A DNA stretch of 64,000 bases from Neobacillus niacini (GCF_000759675.1 NZ_BAWM01000001.1:1-64000); one strand, 5' to 3'. Numbered from the stretch's first letter, positions 17,751-27,061 are shown. The notes: generated from the sequence alone by a model not told the origin. A program made the numbers and translations.

Positions 17751-17783
17751 TTGGATTTTTTAAAAAAAAGGAGAGATTGTATC

Positions 17784-18917
17784 ATGATTATTGGCGTACC
17801 TAAAGAAATTAAAAACAACGAAAACCGTGTGGCTTTAACTCCAGCTGGTGTTGTTTCATTCGTAAATGCAGGGCATAAAGTGTTAGTTGAGAAAAACGCT
17901 GGTGTGGGCAGTGGTTTTACCAATGAAGATTACCTAAATACCGGTGCAGAAATTATTGAAAATGTGGCAGAGGTATGGACCGGGTCAGATATGATCATGA
18001 AAGTGAAAGAGCCGCTTTCAAGTGAGTATGGCTATTTCCGTGAAGGCTTAATTTTATTCACCTATTTACATTTGGCCGCTGAACCTGCGTTAGCTCAGGC
18101 GCTTAAAGAAAAAGGCGTTCTTGCGATTGCTTATGAAACCGTTTCAATGAATCGCACGTTGCCGCTGCTGACACCAATGAGTGAGGTTGCTGGCCGGATG
18201 GCTGCACAAATCGGTGCGCAATTTTTACAAAAGTCAAACGGTGGTAAAGGGATTCTTCTTGCAGGTGTTCCTGGTGTAAACCGTGGAAAAGTGACCATTA
18301 TTGGCGGCGGTATTGTTGGTACGAACGCAGCAAAAATGGCAATTGGATTAGGTGCGGATGTAACGATTATCGATGTAAGTGCTGACCGGTTACGTCAATT
18401 GGATGATATTTTTGGCAATTCCATTAAAACACTCATGTCCAACCCATTCAATATTGCACAGGCAGTAGCAGAGGCTGACCTTCTAGTTGGTGCTGTATTG
18501 ATTCCTGGTGCAAAGGCACCTAAACTGGTAACAGAAGAAATGATCAAGGTAATGAAGCCTGGTTCTGTTGTCGTTGATGTGGCCATCGACCAAGGTGGAA
18601 TCGTGGAAACGATTGATCATATTACAACCCATGACAATCCAACCTATGAAAAGCATGGTGTCGTTCATTACGCCGTAGCCAACATGCCTGGTGCGGTACC
18701 AAGAACCTCTACCATTGCGTTAACGAACGTTACCCTTCCATATGCCTTACAGATGGCAAACAAAGGTGTATATAAAGCAATCTCTGAAAACGAAGCTCTA
18801 AAACTTGGAGTAAACGTAGCAAACGGTGAAATTACTTTTGCAGCAGTTGCTAGGGATCTTGGTCACGACTATGTAAGAGTCGATGATGCTTTGAGAAAAG
18901 AATTGGTTGCTCTATAA
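17784..18917 (+). CDS. ald: Alanine dehydrogenase
   Basis: 377 residues, the family length. It oxidatively deaminates L-alanine to pyruvate and ammonium with NAD+. N-terminal [20 protein letters not shown] (substrate Arg/Lys), catalytic His in [10 protein letters not shown], Rossmann motif [13 protein letters not shown] (about 174-186), and the catalytic Asp in VAIDQGG. Start at 17784 has AAAGGAGAG upstream. In this cluster it would use the alanine released by kynureninase. A strong terminator follows. The genome may carry a second, core ald elsewhere. Confidence 0.96.
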   Translation: MIIGVPKEIKNNENRVALTPAGVVSFVNAGHKVLVEKNAGVGSGFTNEDYLNTGAEIIENVAEVWTGSDMIMKVKEPLSSEYGYFREGLILFTYLHLAAEPALAQALKEKGVLAIAYETVSMNRTLPLLTPMSEVAGRMAAQIGAQFLQKSNGGKGILLAGVPGVNRGKVTIIGGGIVGTNAAKMAIGLGADVTIIDVSADRLRQLDDIFGNSIKTLMSNPFNIAQAVAEADLLVGAVLIPGAKAPKLVTEEMIKVMKPGSVVVDVAIDQGGIVETIDHITTHDNPTYEKHGVVHYAVANMPGAVPRTSTIALTNVTLPYALQMANKGVYKAISENEALKLGVNVANGEITFAAVARDLGHDYVRVDDALRKELVAL

Positions 18918-18926
18918 TGCTGTAAT

Positions 18927-18962
18927 AAGAGGGTGCCCCAAAAGGTTAGGGGCACCCTCTTT
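18927..18962 (+). terminator. Terminator of the kynU-ald cluster
   Basis: A perfect 13-bp stem, AAGAGGGTGCCCC/GGGGCACCCTCTT, with a 9-nt loop. Its T tail is cut short to TTTC by the GTGCGC that begins the next element. Confidence 0.92.
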
Positions 18963-18963
18963 C

Positions 18964-19230
18964 GTGCGCTTGGCAGCGCTTCGTTCTAATGGGAGAAAGT
19001 CCCTAACATGCCGTTGTGGCGGAAATGTATAGCTGACAGGTAGTGCGAGTATCATGAGATTTCGTGTGGAGGACTTAAAGGCAAAACTGAGAACAGGTCT
19101 TCTATGAAGTAAACAAGAATCGTGGGTCGCACAGTGATGATAAAACAAACGAACTGAAAATCATGTCAGTGAAAAATGAACAACCAGTCACCGTAAAGAA
19201 TAAAATTATCTCAAAAAAAGCATAGGGATG
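18964..19230 (+). mobile_element. 5' remnant of a group II intron (IIC-like)
   Basis: The sequence begins GTGCGCTTGG exactly after the ald terminator, the place and 5' end typical of group IIC introns, which insert downstream of terminator stems. It continues with TGGGAGAAAGTCCCTAAC, GGCGGAAATG, ATCATGAG and GTGTGGAGGACTTAAAGGCA, the pattern of domain I of group II introns. No reverse transcriptase or domain V/VI follows: within 300 bp the sequence gives way to att site 2. So it is a truncated copy. The right boundary is approximate and the class call rests on recalled intron sequences. Confidence 0.55.
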
Positions 19231-19255
19231 CACTGTCACCCCTAGGGAAAACCGC

Positions 19256-19303
19256 CGCTTAAACAGGTGTGCTGAACCTTACCATAAATAGAGGCAGCTT
19301 TTT
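19256..19303 (+). other. att site 2 (left arm A, right arm 1)
   Basis: GAACCTTACCATAAATAGAG plus GC at 19274-19295 is identical over 22 bp to the rlmH 3' end, followed by AGCTTTTT. Its left arm CCGCTTAAACAGGTG is shared with att site 3. It separates cargo blocks A and B. The frame does not code here. Confidence 0.75.
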
Positions 19304-19498
19304 AGCTAAAAGGGCCTGTCACAGAGGAAAAAAACATGGGAACTGTAAATGGGAAATCCTCCTATATGATCTTGGTATGTCGGCGTTTAATTAGTGGATG
19401 CAAAAAAATAAGCGCCTGGTTAAATTCCAGGCGTCATTCCAAATAGGTTTAGTACAATGAACTAAGTAAATATTTTTTGGCAGCCCAATCCTTTTAGT

Positions 19499-19618
19499 TT
19501 ACACCTTCTTTTTCCTTCTGAAACGATAAATCGCACTAATGATTAGAAAAAGGAGTAATACAGGGTACACCGGCCCTAAATTGAAAAAGCTATATAATAA
19601 GGCTTTTAAAAAGGTCAT
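19499..19618 (-). CDS. Small hydrophobic protein, 39 residues
   Basis: ATG at 19618 with AAAAGGAGAT upstream opens a 39-codon frame: a hydrophobic stretch (about 4-30) containing GPVYPVLLLFLIISA, then the basic end YRFRRKKKV. It looks like a single-pass membrane peptide with a positive-inside tail. Its ribosome site overlaps the last codons of the CPBP fragment just upstream, so it may have been translated as a partner of that gene. No family recognised. Confidence 0.55.
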   Translation of the reverse strand: MTFLKALLYSFFNLGPVYPVLLLFLIISAIYRFRRKKKV

Positions 19619-19620
19619 AC

Positions 19621-19788
19621 TTATATCTCCTTTTTACCAAAAAATCTAATTTCGAATTTTTCAAACACATACCATACCAGATGAAATAGCATGTGACACA
19701 TGATAGCTGCTGCAAGTCCATTTTGCCAGTACAACCAGCCGAAAATTAATCCGACCACTAGATTCATACTGGCAGAATAGAAAAGGAG
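19621..19788 (-). pseudogene. C-terminal fragment of a CPBP (CAAX-type) membrane protease
   Basis: The frame LLFYSASMNLVVGLIFGW... continues to YWQNGLAAAIMCHMLFHLVWYVF and a basic end. This matches the last helices of CPBP-family intramembrane proteases (Abi/Rce1 type), with the conserved GLIFGWLY and CHMLFH segments. A stop closes the frame upstream of residue LLFY, and the catalytic EE motif and earlier helices are absent, so it is a 5'-truncated remnant. An internal ATG could still give a 48-residue peptide, but no ribosome site supports it. Confidence 0.7.
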
Positions 19789-19814
19789 TCACACAATATT
19801 TGCTACATTCTCAT

Positions 19815-19848
19815 AAAAACGGATGGTGTTAGTCACCATCCGTTTAAA
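19815..19848 (-). terminator. Terminator of the block B transporter operon
   Basis: AAACGGATGGTG/CACCATCCGTTT, a 12-bp stem with a 5-nt loop. On the minus strand it ends in TTTTTAT, just downstream of the binding-protein stop. Confidence 0.9.
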
Positions 19849-19850
19849 TT

Positions 19851-21668
19851 TTACTTACTTGATAGATATTTATTTAAGAATTCTTTTGCCTTGGCTGGAT
19901 CTGCTTTAAGCTCGTTTCCAGTTTTCACGATTGGGCTTACAGTTGATACGGCTTTGATTTTCTTGCCTTGGTAGTAGCTTATGATTTCGTCTTGATTAAT
20001 CGAGTAAAGGACCGCTTTTCTTAGGTCTTCGCTCTTAGCCACGTCACGATTTTTTGTGTTGAAGAGCAGGTACGTTACACCGTTGCTTTCCATGCTTTGC
20101 AGTTTCAGCTTGCTATCACTCTCTACAACATCTTGTTTGTTTTCAGGAACGCCGTATAATACATAGATCTCGCCGTTGCGTAATGCTGAAAGGGAGCTAT
20201 CGATATCTTTGATGAATCGAAGCTTGATGTTTGAAATTTTTGGCTCGTGCTCGGTTCCCTTCATGTAGCCAGGGTTTTTGTGAAAAATCGCTTCGTAATC
20301 GTTTTTATAAGAAAGAATGTATGGACCGCTTGTGTATAAGGTATTGTTATATTTATCCCCTTCTGTAACTGTGTTTTGGTCACCGTAAGGAATGTCCTTG
20401 GTTACATCGAATGATGCAACATCGTACGTGTTGATGCTTTCAACTTGCTTTTTAGAAACAATTCCGGCAGATTGGTGTGCTAAATAGTTAAGCACTTGCG
20501 GGAATGGTTCTGTTGTTGTTACTTTGACAACCTGATATTTACCTTCTTTATTATTCACTTGAGTTTTATCGTCTACAAGCGTGGAAATAGGAGTATCCAA
20601 GCCTTTTTCAAGTGCTTCTCTTACTGATTTATCGCTGCCGGATTGCTTTACCTTTTCAAGCGCACTTACATCAGTGACAACTTCTGCCGTTTTAATATGC
20701 TCATGCAGGCTGTATGTGCGGTGATCTGGTACAGAGTTTTTATCCTTTGCACGATCCAAGGAGAAGATGACATCATCAGCTCCAACACGCTCGCCTGTAT
20801 CGACAGCTTTCTTATCCGTTATTTTGGCAAAATTAATATCGCCTCTTAATAAGAAGTAATACTCCGAGTTTCCATCTGCAATGCTATAGTTGCGGGATAG
20901 AGATCCATCTGCTGTAATTTTATCATCATCGGTTAAGTTAATTAAACGAACATACATATTCGTATTAATCATGTTAATAGAACCATCATTGCCCTTAATG
21001 GGGTCAAGTGATGTTAAGGTTGGATTAGCTTGTGATAAAATAAACGGCTCCGTTTCACGCTTGGCTTCATCGTTGAAGTCAATTGTTTCCCAAGCAAGGG
21101 AACGAGATTTTGATAGTCTGACTGATTTAGGATTTAATACGTCTTTATTGACCGCTTGTGTTTTTAAAGAAATATAAAGCGGCGCGATATAGGCTTTATC
21201 AAAGACAAGACGCTGTTCCAATTCTTTATATGTTTTTACATAGTCTTTGGCAGTTTGCGTGCTTGCTTTGTCAATGAGCTTATCAATTTCAGGATCAGCC
21301 ATAATGCTGTAATCCCCTCCGCTTTTAAAAAGGGAACGGACGGCATAGTCCGGGTTTCCAGTAACGGTTGTCCAGCCTGATACAGCGACATCAAAATTTC
21401 CTGCATCTTGCTGTGCTTTAAAACTGCCATAGTCCGGCTGAATATTAAGCTTCACTTTGAAGCCGTTCTTTACTAGCTGGTCGCGGACAATATTCAGGTC
21501 TTCTTCACCGCTGCTCATCCCAAGAACTTCAATTTCCACTTGCTCACTTGCATTACCGCCTGATTTTGAATCAGCAGCTGGTTTCTCTGCCACATCTGAT
21601 TTCGTCTTTACACATCCCGCCAACATTAAAACGAAAGCGAGGAGTAAAGGTAAAAGGGTTTTCTTCAT
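19851..21668 (-). CDS. Circularly permuted family-5 solute-binding lipoprotein
   Basis: 605 residues. Lipobox LAGC with lipid Cys19, then a Ser/Gly/Lys linker. Segments normally at the END of OppA/DppA-type proteins come first: KNGFKVKLN, NFDVAVSGW (about 91-99), NPDYAVRSLF, ADPEIDKLIDKA, IAPLYI. From about residue 205 the normally N-terminal part follows: NPTLTSLDP, YYFLLRGDINF, ADDVIFSLDRA, AGIVSKK, TSGPYIL, LRFIKDIDSSLSAL, DLRKAVLYSINQDEI. It stops at DPAKAKEFLNKYL, the point where ordinary members continue into the lobe found here at the N-terminus. Two ordinary members in this window (41177, 54789) have the usual order. It is the last gene of a permease operon, in block B. Substrate unknown; peptides or metal chelates are possible. 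Confidence 0.85.
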   Translation of the reverse strand: MKKTLLPLLLAFVLMLAGCVKTKSDVAEKPAADSKSGGNASEQVEIEVLGMSSGEEDLNIVRDQLVKNGFKVKLNIQPDYGSFKAQQDAGNFDVAVSGWTTVTGNPDYAVRSLFKSGGDYSIMADPEIDKLIDKASTQTAKDYVKTYKELEQRLVFDKAYIAPLYISLKTQAVNKDVLNPKSVRLSKSRSLAWETIDFNDEAKRETEPFILSQANPTLTSLDPIKGNDGSINMINTNMYVRLINLTDDDKITADGSLSRNYSIADGNSEYYFLLRGDINFAKITDKKAVDTGERVGADDVIFSLDRAKDKNSVPDHRTYSLHEHIKTAEVVTDVSALEKVKQSGSDKSVREALEKGLDTPISTLVDDKTQVNNKEGKYQVVKVTTTEPFPQVLNYLAHQSAGIVSKKQVESINTYDVASFDVTKDIPYGDQNTVTEGDKYNNTLYTSGPYILSYKNDYEAIFHKNPGYMKGTEHEPKISNIKLRFIKDIDSSLSALRNGEIYVLYGVPENKQDVVESDSKLKLQSMESNGVTYLLFNTKNRDVAKSEDLRKAVLYSINQDEIISYYQGKKIKAVSTVSPIVKTGNELKADPAKAKEFLNKYLSSK

Positions 21669-21698
21669 TATGATTTCCTCCTTAATATTTACAACCTA

Positions 21699-23213
21699 TT
21701 AATCTAGCTTTGGATCCAGGGCATCCCGGAGTCCGTCACCCAAAAAGTTAAAGGATAAGACAAGAGCAATAATCGCAAGTCCCGGATAGATGGCAAGATA
21801 AGAATGGGACTCCAGATAGGTGCTTCCAATTTTTAAAATATTTCCCCATTCCGGAATATGAGGCTCTACCCCAAGTCCTAAATAACTTAAGCTGCTTGTT
21901 GCAATGACCGCTCCGCCAATCGTTAGCGTAGCTTTTACAATCATCGGGGCAAGCGAGTTGGGCACCACCTGTTTAAAAATGATTGATAGATTACTCGCAC
22001 CGAGCGCCCGGGCAGAGTCAACATATTCATAATTTGAAACCATCAGCACATTCGCGCGCATGGTTCTTGCATATGTAGGAATAGATCCAACGCTTAGGGC
22101 GATGACAAGTGTCATTGTGTTAGAACCAAACGCAGCGATAATCACAATCGCCAGCAATATACCAGGAATAGCGTACAAAATATCAAGCACGCGCATGATG
22201 ATATTGTCGGTGCGCTGGCCGTAATAGCCGGAAATGGCTCCCAGTATGCCTCCGATTATGAAAGGGATCGCCGTTGATAAAAGACCGACAATCAGAGAGA
22301 TTCTGGCACCGAATACGATTCGTGAAAATAAATCCCTGCCAAAGTTGTCCGTTCCAAGCGGATACACAAGACTTGGAGCTTGGAGGATGGCGCTGTAATT
22401 ATTTTCAATCGCCATCCCATAGTCAAATGTCAGGTAGCTGCAGACAGAAATGGCAAATACAAATATGATGAAAAATAAGCCAAGCATCGATGTCGTATTA
22501 CTGGCGATTTTCTCCCAAACCTTGTACCACTTTCCGGTACTGGGGTTATTGCGGTTACGTTTTTCCATCAACATGTTCCAGCCAAGTACGAGTGCAAACA
22601 GGTTACCTGTTAACGCAGTCAGGAGAAGAGGAATGCCTATAAATGGCTTCCATCCCGCCACTTTTGCTCCTTTTTTCTCCTTCGCAATCAGGAAAAGGAC
22701 TGCCAGCTGAAACAGAGCGATGATGAGGAAGACAAACATCGCCGGTAGAAACGTGTCTGAAACATAAGGCTTAAACAAATTGAGTGCTGATACTGCTATC
22801 ACAAAAAACTGAATCAGCAGCATGTAAACAGCAAATACATATTCAGGAGTTTTTTTCTTTTTTATTAATTGAAAAGCAAAGGCTGTGACAAAAATATTTC
22901 CTGTAAAAATACTGAGAAGCTGGATATAGCCTAACATTCTTGTTGACTGCCTAATAAACCCAAGCTTTTTCAGATCCTGCTTTATCTTCAAGGTAATGAT
23001 CATTTGGATGAGTGTAAACAGCGCATAGGCAGTAAAGACTCCAAATACAGAAGGCTTGACTGCTTTCTCTGAAAAATCGATACTGCTTAGTAGAAATACA
23101 ACAGTCAGTGCAAGCGTCGTGATCCAAGTAAAGCTTCCTTGCGTATATTCTGGAGATAGCTTCAGCGCATGCCTCTTATAAAAGCTTTCATTTTCTTTCA
23201 AGATTGTAGACAT
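21699..23213 (-). CDS. OppC-like ABC permease with extra N-terminal membrane domain
   Basis: 504 residues, against about 300 for ordinary OppC. The C-terminal 280 residues are standard: YPLGTDNFGRDLFSRIVFGARISL, an EAA loop (ARALGASNLSIIFKQVVPNSL) that contacts the ATPase, and the end GDGLRDALDPKLD. The first 225 residues hold about six further hydrophobic segments (for example ITTLALTVVFLLSS, YIQLLSIFTG, VLFLIA) separated by basic loops, of no family I recognise. It is 10-odd bases after the OppB-like gene and 30 before the binding protein. Start is ATG 23213; GTG 23216 is possible. Confidence 0.85.
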   Translation of the reverse strand: MSTILKENESFYKRHALKLSPEYTQGSFTWITTLALTVVFLLSSIDFSEKAVKPSVFGVFTAYALFTLIQMIITLKIKQDLKKLGFIRQSTRMLGYIQLLSIFTGNIFVTAFAFQLIKKKKTPEYVFAVYMLLIQFFVIAVSALNLFKPYVSDTFLPAMFVFLIIALFQLAVLFLIAKEKKGAKVAGWKPFIGIPLLLTALTGNLFALVLGWNMLMEKRNRNNPSTGKWYKVWEKIASNTTSMLGLFFIIFVFAISVCSYLTFDYGMAIENNYSAILQAPSLVYPLGTDNFGRDLFSRIVFGARISLIVGLLSTAIPFIIGGILGAISGYYGQRTDNIIMRVLDILYAIPGILLAIVIIAAFGSNTMTLVIALSVGSIPTYARTMRANVLMVSNYEYVDSARALGASNLSIIFKQVVPNSLAPMIVKATLTIGGAVIATSSLSYLGLGVEPHIPEWGNILKIGSTYLESHSYLAIYPGLAIIALVLSFNFLGDGLRDALDPKLD

Positions 23214-23226
23214 CACTTCACCTGCT

Positions 23227-24687
23227 TTACGATTGTTTCATTTTTGAACGGATGCGAGGGTCGAAAAACGCATACAAGATGTCAATGAATAAATTCACTA
23301 ATGAAATCGTGATTGCGACATAGACTACTCCGCCCATAATACTAGGAATATCAGGAATGAACTGTTTGTCTACAATGTAACTTCCGATCCCGCTGATATT
23401 AAAAACTTTTTCCGTAACAGCCGCCCCTCCAAGCATTCCGCCAAACATCAATCCAATTACAGTGATGACAGGAATCATTGCATTCCCGACAGCATGCTTC
23501 CAGAGCACTTGGCGCTGATTCAGGCCCTTCGCTTTGGCTGTAATAATATAATCCTCATTAATCACTTCAAGTGTCGCTGATCTTGTCATTCTCGCAATGG
23601 AAGCAGTCAGACCTGTCCCAAGAACGACGGCCGGCATAATAATCGAAAGCCAGTTTTCTGGATTGAAGGTTGCTGGCAGCCATTGTAATTTAATCGAGAA
23701 GTTCAAAATAAAGATTAGCCCTTGCCAAAAGTTAGGAATAGATAAGCCAATTAGAGCGATAAACATAAAAGTATAGTCAAGAAAAGAATTTGGTTTTGTT
23801 GCTGAAATAATTCCAATCGGTATCGCAATGACAATCGCCATGATCAGTGCGATTAATGTCAGAATTAATGTAATCGGAAATTTCCTGGCAATGCTTGCCG
23901 CAACCTCTTCATTCCCTGAGAAGGAAGAGCCTAAGTCAAACGTGAAAATTCCTTTTAGTGCATTCCATAATTGAGTCAGGTAAGGCTGATCAAGTCCATA
24001 CAAGTGGTTAAATGCAGCAATTTGTTCCTTCGTGGCCGTTTCGCCCAGGATATTTGCTGCCGGATTAAATGGCGATATGTACAAAATAGTAAATACGAAA
24101 AAAGCAACGCCGATAATAACGAATATACTCATAATAAGCCGTTCAAAAATGTATTTTAAATACGGATTGCTATATAGCAAAATGAAGATATACATAGGCA
24201 AACCAGGAATAAATGTTAACAATAAAAAAAGCGGATTCAACAGCAGCGCTTGAAAAGTAGATTCAAAGGTTATCCTTTTTTGCCCATAATTTTCTAAAAT
24301 AGTTTCTGTTTTTTCGATTACTGTTTTTTGTAATTGTTCCTCCGCCCATTTCTCTGCCAGCTGAATGGTTTCAGCTTCATCAACCTTTTGATCGAAAAAT
24401 GCCTGCTTACATTGCAGCTGGTTCCTATACTCCAGTGTTAATTCTTCCTTAAACCCAGATTCCAATAATTCTTTTCTGCTTTTTTCTACTAAAGAAGAAT
24501 ATGCATCTCTTTTTTTCTTATTTAAATAAATAAGGAATACAATAAGCTGAACGGGAAGACCAAGTATGAAAAGAACCCATTTATAAGATGGATGCAGCTG
24601 CATCTTGGCATATGTACGGCTAATCATGTCGGAAAAATTTGCCTCTTTATGTGCACCTCTTACCTCCGCTGCATTGGCAGCCTCCAT
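23227..24687 (-). CDS. OppB-like ABC permease with long N-terminal extension
   Basis: 486 residues; typical OppB has about 310. From about residue 180 it is standard: FERLIMSIFVIIGVAFFVF, ISPFNPA, HLYGLDQPYLTQ, an EAA loop (ITAKAKGLNQRQVLWKHAVGNA) and the C-terminal DILYAFFDPRIR. The extension has one membrane helix (WVLFILGLPVQLIVFLIYL), about 100 charged, probably helical residues (rich in Glu, Lys and Gln), and a second hydrophobic hairpin (LLLNPLFLLLTFIPGLPMYIF). Start set at 24687 with GAGGAGGTG upstream. First gene of the leftward operon; a promoter is visible upstream. The extension recurs in kind, though not in sequence, in its OppC partner. Confidence 0.87.
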   Translation of the reverse strand: MEAANAAEVRGAHKEANFSDMISRTYAKMQLHPSYKWVLFILGLPVQLIVFLIYLNKKKRDAYSSLVEKSRKELLESGFKEELTLEYRNQLQCKQAFFDQKVDEAETIQLAEKWAEEQLQKTVIEKTETILENYGQKRITFESTFQALLLNPLFLLLTFIPGLPMYIFILLYSNPYLKYIFERLIMSIFVIIGVAFFVFTILYISPFNPAANILGETATKEQIAAFNHLYGLDQPYLTQLWNALKGIFTFDLGSSFSGNEEVAASIARKFPITLILTLIALIMAIVIAIPIGIISATKPNSFLDYTFMFIALIGLSIPNFWQGLIFILNFSIKLQWLPATFNPENWLSIIMPAVVLGTGLTASIARMTRSATLEVINEDYIITAKAKGLNQRQVLWKHAVGNAMIPVITVIGLMFGGMLGGAAVTEKVFNISGIGSYIVDKQFIPDIPSIMGGVVYVAITISLVNLFIDILYAFFDPRIRSKMKQS

Positions 24688-24738
24688 TGAAATCACCTCC
24701 TCTCTCATTAATACCAATTGCATTATTCCGATAGAAAT

Positions 24739-24766
24739 AGTATACTTTAAACTTAGATAATGTCAA
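24739..24766 (-). promoter_or_regulatory. Promoter of the block B transporter operon
   Basis: On the minus strand TTGACA (plus 24761-24766), 16 bp, TATACT (plus 24739-24744), about 50 bp before the OppB-like start. Confidence 0.6.
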
Positions 24767-24871
24767 TATTAAGTTATTTTTATATTTTTTGGTATTTCAT
24801 AGAGCAACAAAAACAACCTAAAAGTACATTATAGGATTTTGAAGATATACTATTTGGCAGGTGGAAAAGCA

Positions 24872-26623
24872 TTGGAACCAATTTTGAAGGTTGATAATTT
24901 ACGAGTGTCATTTATGTCCCGAGATGAGGAGTTTGAAGCAGTACGAGGTGTGAGCTTCGAGGTGCGAAAAGGGGAAACATTAGGGATTGTTGGAGAATCA
25001 GGAAGTGGTAAAAGTGTTACTGCCCGGTCGATTATGCGGCTGCTGCCATCTCCGCCTTCTTTCATGAAAGAGGGAGAAATCTTATTCTTAGGGGAAAATC
25101 TTGCCGATAAAACGGAAAAAGAAATGGAAAGCATTCGCGGACGTGATATCGGGATGATTTTTCAAGACCCAATGACTTCCTTGAATCCGACGATTCGGAT
25201 TGGGAAGCAAATAGCCGAAAGTTTACGAAAGCATCAAAAATTATCTAAGAAAGATGCGAAGACTGAAGCCATTGAATTACTGAAGCTTGTAGGGATTCGT
25301 AACAGCGAGACACGCTATAATCAATATCCGCATGAATTTTCTGGAGGGATGCGCCAACGAGTTATGATTGCCATAGCCCTTGCCTGCCGTCCAACACTAT
25401 TAATTGCCGACGAACCAACTACAGCCCTCGATGTAACCATACAGGCGCAAATCTTAAATTTGATGAAACATATGCAAGAGCGATTTGGTACATCGATCAT
25501 TTTAATTACACATGATCTGGGTGTTGTTGCTGGTATGTGTGACCGTGTGGCTGTCATGAAGGATGGAGAAATTGTCGAGTCAGGTACGACTGAGGAAATC
25601 TTTGAAAATCCGAAGCATCCCTATACATTAAAGCTATTACATGCACTGCCCCGGCTTAATGAGAAAAAGAAACCGAAGCGTGCTCCGCTTATTTTGCCTG
25701 GCACAGATTCAAGCAACCCATTACTTGATGTCCGTTCGCTCAAGCAATATTTTGATTTAGGTAAAGGAAATGTATTAAAAGCGGTAGATAATATTAGCTT
25801 TCATATTAAGCCGGGTGAAACGCTAGGGCTCGTCGGTGAATCCGGATCCGGCAAGTCGACAACAGGAAGAGCTGTTTTACGTCTTAATGAACCTACTGGG
25901 GGTGAGGTTTTATACCAAGGGATTCCAGTGAACCGGCTTTCGCAAGGAGAAATGAAAGTGATGCGCCGGCATATGCAGATGATTTTCCAGGATCCGTATG
26001 CCTCGCTTAATCCGCGCTTTAAAGTGCTTGATATTATCGGGCAAGCATTGGATATTCATAAACTCGCAGATAGTAAGGATGCGAGAAAAAAGAGAGTCGA
26101 AGAGCTGCTGGATATGGTGGGGCTTGAGCCATCACATGCTTTGCGCTATCCGCATGAATTTTCCGGTGGGCAGCGGCAGCGGATCGGAATTGCACGTGCA
26201 CTTGCGGTGGAACCAAAATTCATCGTCTGTGATGAACCGCTGTCCGCACTTGATGTATCCATCCAATCTCAGGTCGTTACATTGTTAGAAGACCTTCAGC
26301 ATCGCCTTGGGCTGACCTATTTATTTATTGCACATGACCTGTCGATGGTCAAGCATATAAGTGACCGTGTCGCGGTCATGTATGCCGGGAAAATTGTAGA
26401 ACTTGCAGAAAGCGAGGAGCTCTATTCAAACCCGCAGCATGACTATACAAAATCCCTGCTCTCTGCCATTCCAATTCCCGATCCGAAGATCGAAGCGAAG
26501 AAGAAAAGAACGTTAATGGAAGAGCAGACAGATGAAGATAAATATCAATTGAAGCAATCCGAGCTCGTTGAAATAAGTAAGGGGCATTGGGTCGCTCTGC
26601 CGAAAGTAGTTGCAAATGTTTAA
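24872..26623 (+). CDS. Fused OppD-OppF dual ABC ATPase
   Basis: 583 residues with two complete nucleotide-binding domains. Domain 1: Walker A GESGSGKS (near 40), signature FSGGMRQR, Walker [13 protein letters not shown], switch HDLGVV. Domain 2: GESGSGKS (near 320), signature [26 protein letters not shown]. Domain 1 resembles OppD and domain 2 OppF, joined by about 40 residues, as in GsiA-type proteins. I start at TTG 24872 with AGGTGG 7 bases upstream; a TTG 33 bases earlier is weaker. Divergent from the permease/binding-protein operon, it surely powers that transporter, as no other ATPase is in block B. Confidence 0.92.
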   Translation: MEPILKVDNLRVSFMSRDEEFEAVRGVSFEVRKGETLGIVGESGSGKSVTARSIMRLLPSPPSFMKEGEILFLGENLADKTEKEMESIRGRDIGMIFQDPMTSLNPTIRIGKQIAESLRKHQKLSKKDAKTEAIELLKLVGIRNSETRYNQYPHEFSGGMRQRVMIAIALACRPTLLIADEPTTALDVTIQAQILNLMKHMQERFGTSIILITHDLGVVAGMCDRVAVMKDGEIVESGTTEEIFENPKHPYTLKLLHALPRLNEKKKPKRAPLILPGTDSSNPLLDVRSLKQYFDLGKGNVLKAVDNISFHIKPGETLGLVGESGSGKSTTGRAVLRLNEPTGGEVLYQGIPVNRLSQGEMKVMRRHMQMIFQDPYASLNPRFKVLDIIGQALDIHKLADSKDARKKRVEELLDMVGLEPSHALRYPHEFSGGQRQRIGIARALAVEPKFIVCDEPLSALDVSIQSQVVTLLEDLQHRLGLTYLFIAHDLSMVKHISDRVAVMYAGKIVELAESEELYSNPQHDYTKSLLSAIPIPDPKIEAKKKRTLMEEQTDEDKYQLKQSELVEISKGHWVALPKVVANV

Positions 26624-26807
26624 GGGTCTTTGGAGCCTATTAATAGGTACCATATTAGTTTAAGGATTGCTCTTTTGTGCATTTGAAGTACAGCGGACTC
26701 AACAGAGGTTACTGTTTAAACATGACTCTTTAGCAAAATCAATATTGTTCAAAGAATATTCTTTTCGATATGAAGCTAATAGTTTGTGGAAATTAGTAAA
26801 AAAACTG
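26624..26807. other. Gene-free stretch before att site 3
   Basis: No gene is supported. It holds the short palindrome CCTATTAATAGG at 26637 but no clear terminator for the upstream ATPase gene. Confidence 0.4.
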
Positions 26808-26855
26808 CTGCTTAAACAGGTGCGGTGAACCGTATCATAAGTAAATGAGGTTTTT
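26808..26855 (+). other. att site 3 (left arm A, right arm 2)
   Basis: GAACCGTATCATAAGTAA followed by ATGAGGTTTTT at 26827-26855 closely matches the staphylococcal cassette repeat core (GAAGC-TATCATAA-T). The left arm GCTTAAACAGGTG is shared with att site 2. GCGGTGAACCGTA... gives local dyad symmetry. The right arm is identical over 29 bp to att site 4, so block C is bounded by perfect direct repeats. Confidence 0.78.
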
Positions 26856-26856
26856 G

Positions 26857-26901
26857 CGAAAAAAGAAACAGCACCCTTTAGTTTGATAAAGTGGTGCTGT
26901 T
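26857..26901 (-). terminator. Terminator of the leftward block C operon
   Basis: AACAGCACC...TTTA pairs with TAAA...GGTGCTGTT around GTTTGA with one bulge; on the minus strand it is followed by TTCTTTTTT. It lies about 160 bp beyond the last leftward gene. Confidence 0.65.
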
Positions 26902-27061
26902 ATGCTATTTGGATGCCTAGATAAACATTTGTTGGATGAATGGTTGTTTTTACGCTTGCGATGAATGTAATTTTCAATCAGGATTTTCTTATCCAAATGA
27001 AGAAAAAGAATGGCCAAATTCAAAGAATGGCTGAATTTCTCCACTTGCGCTTATGCTTACT

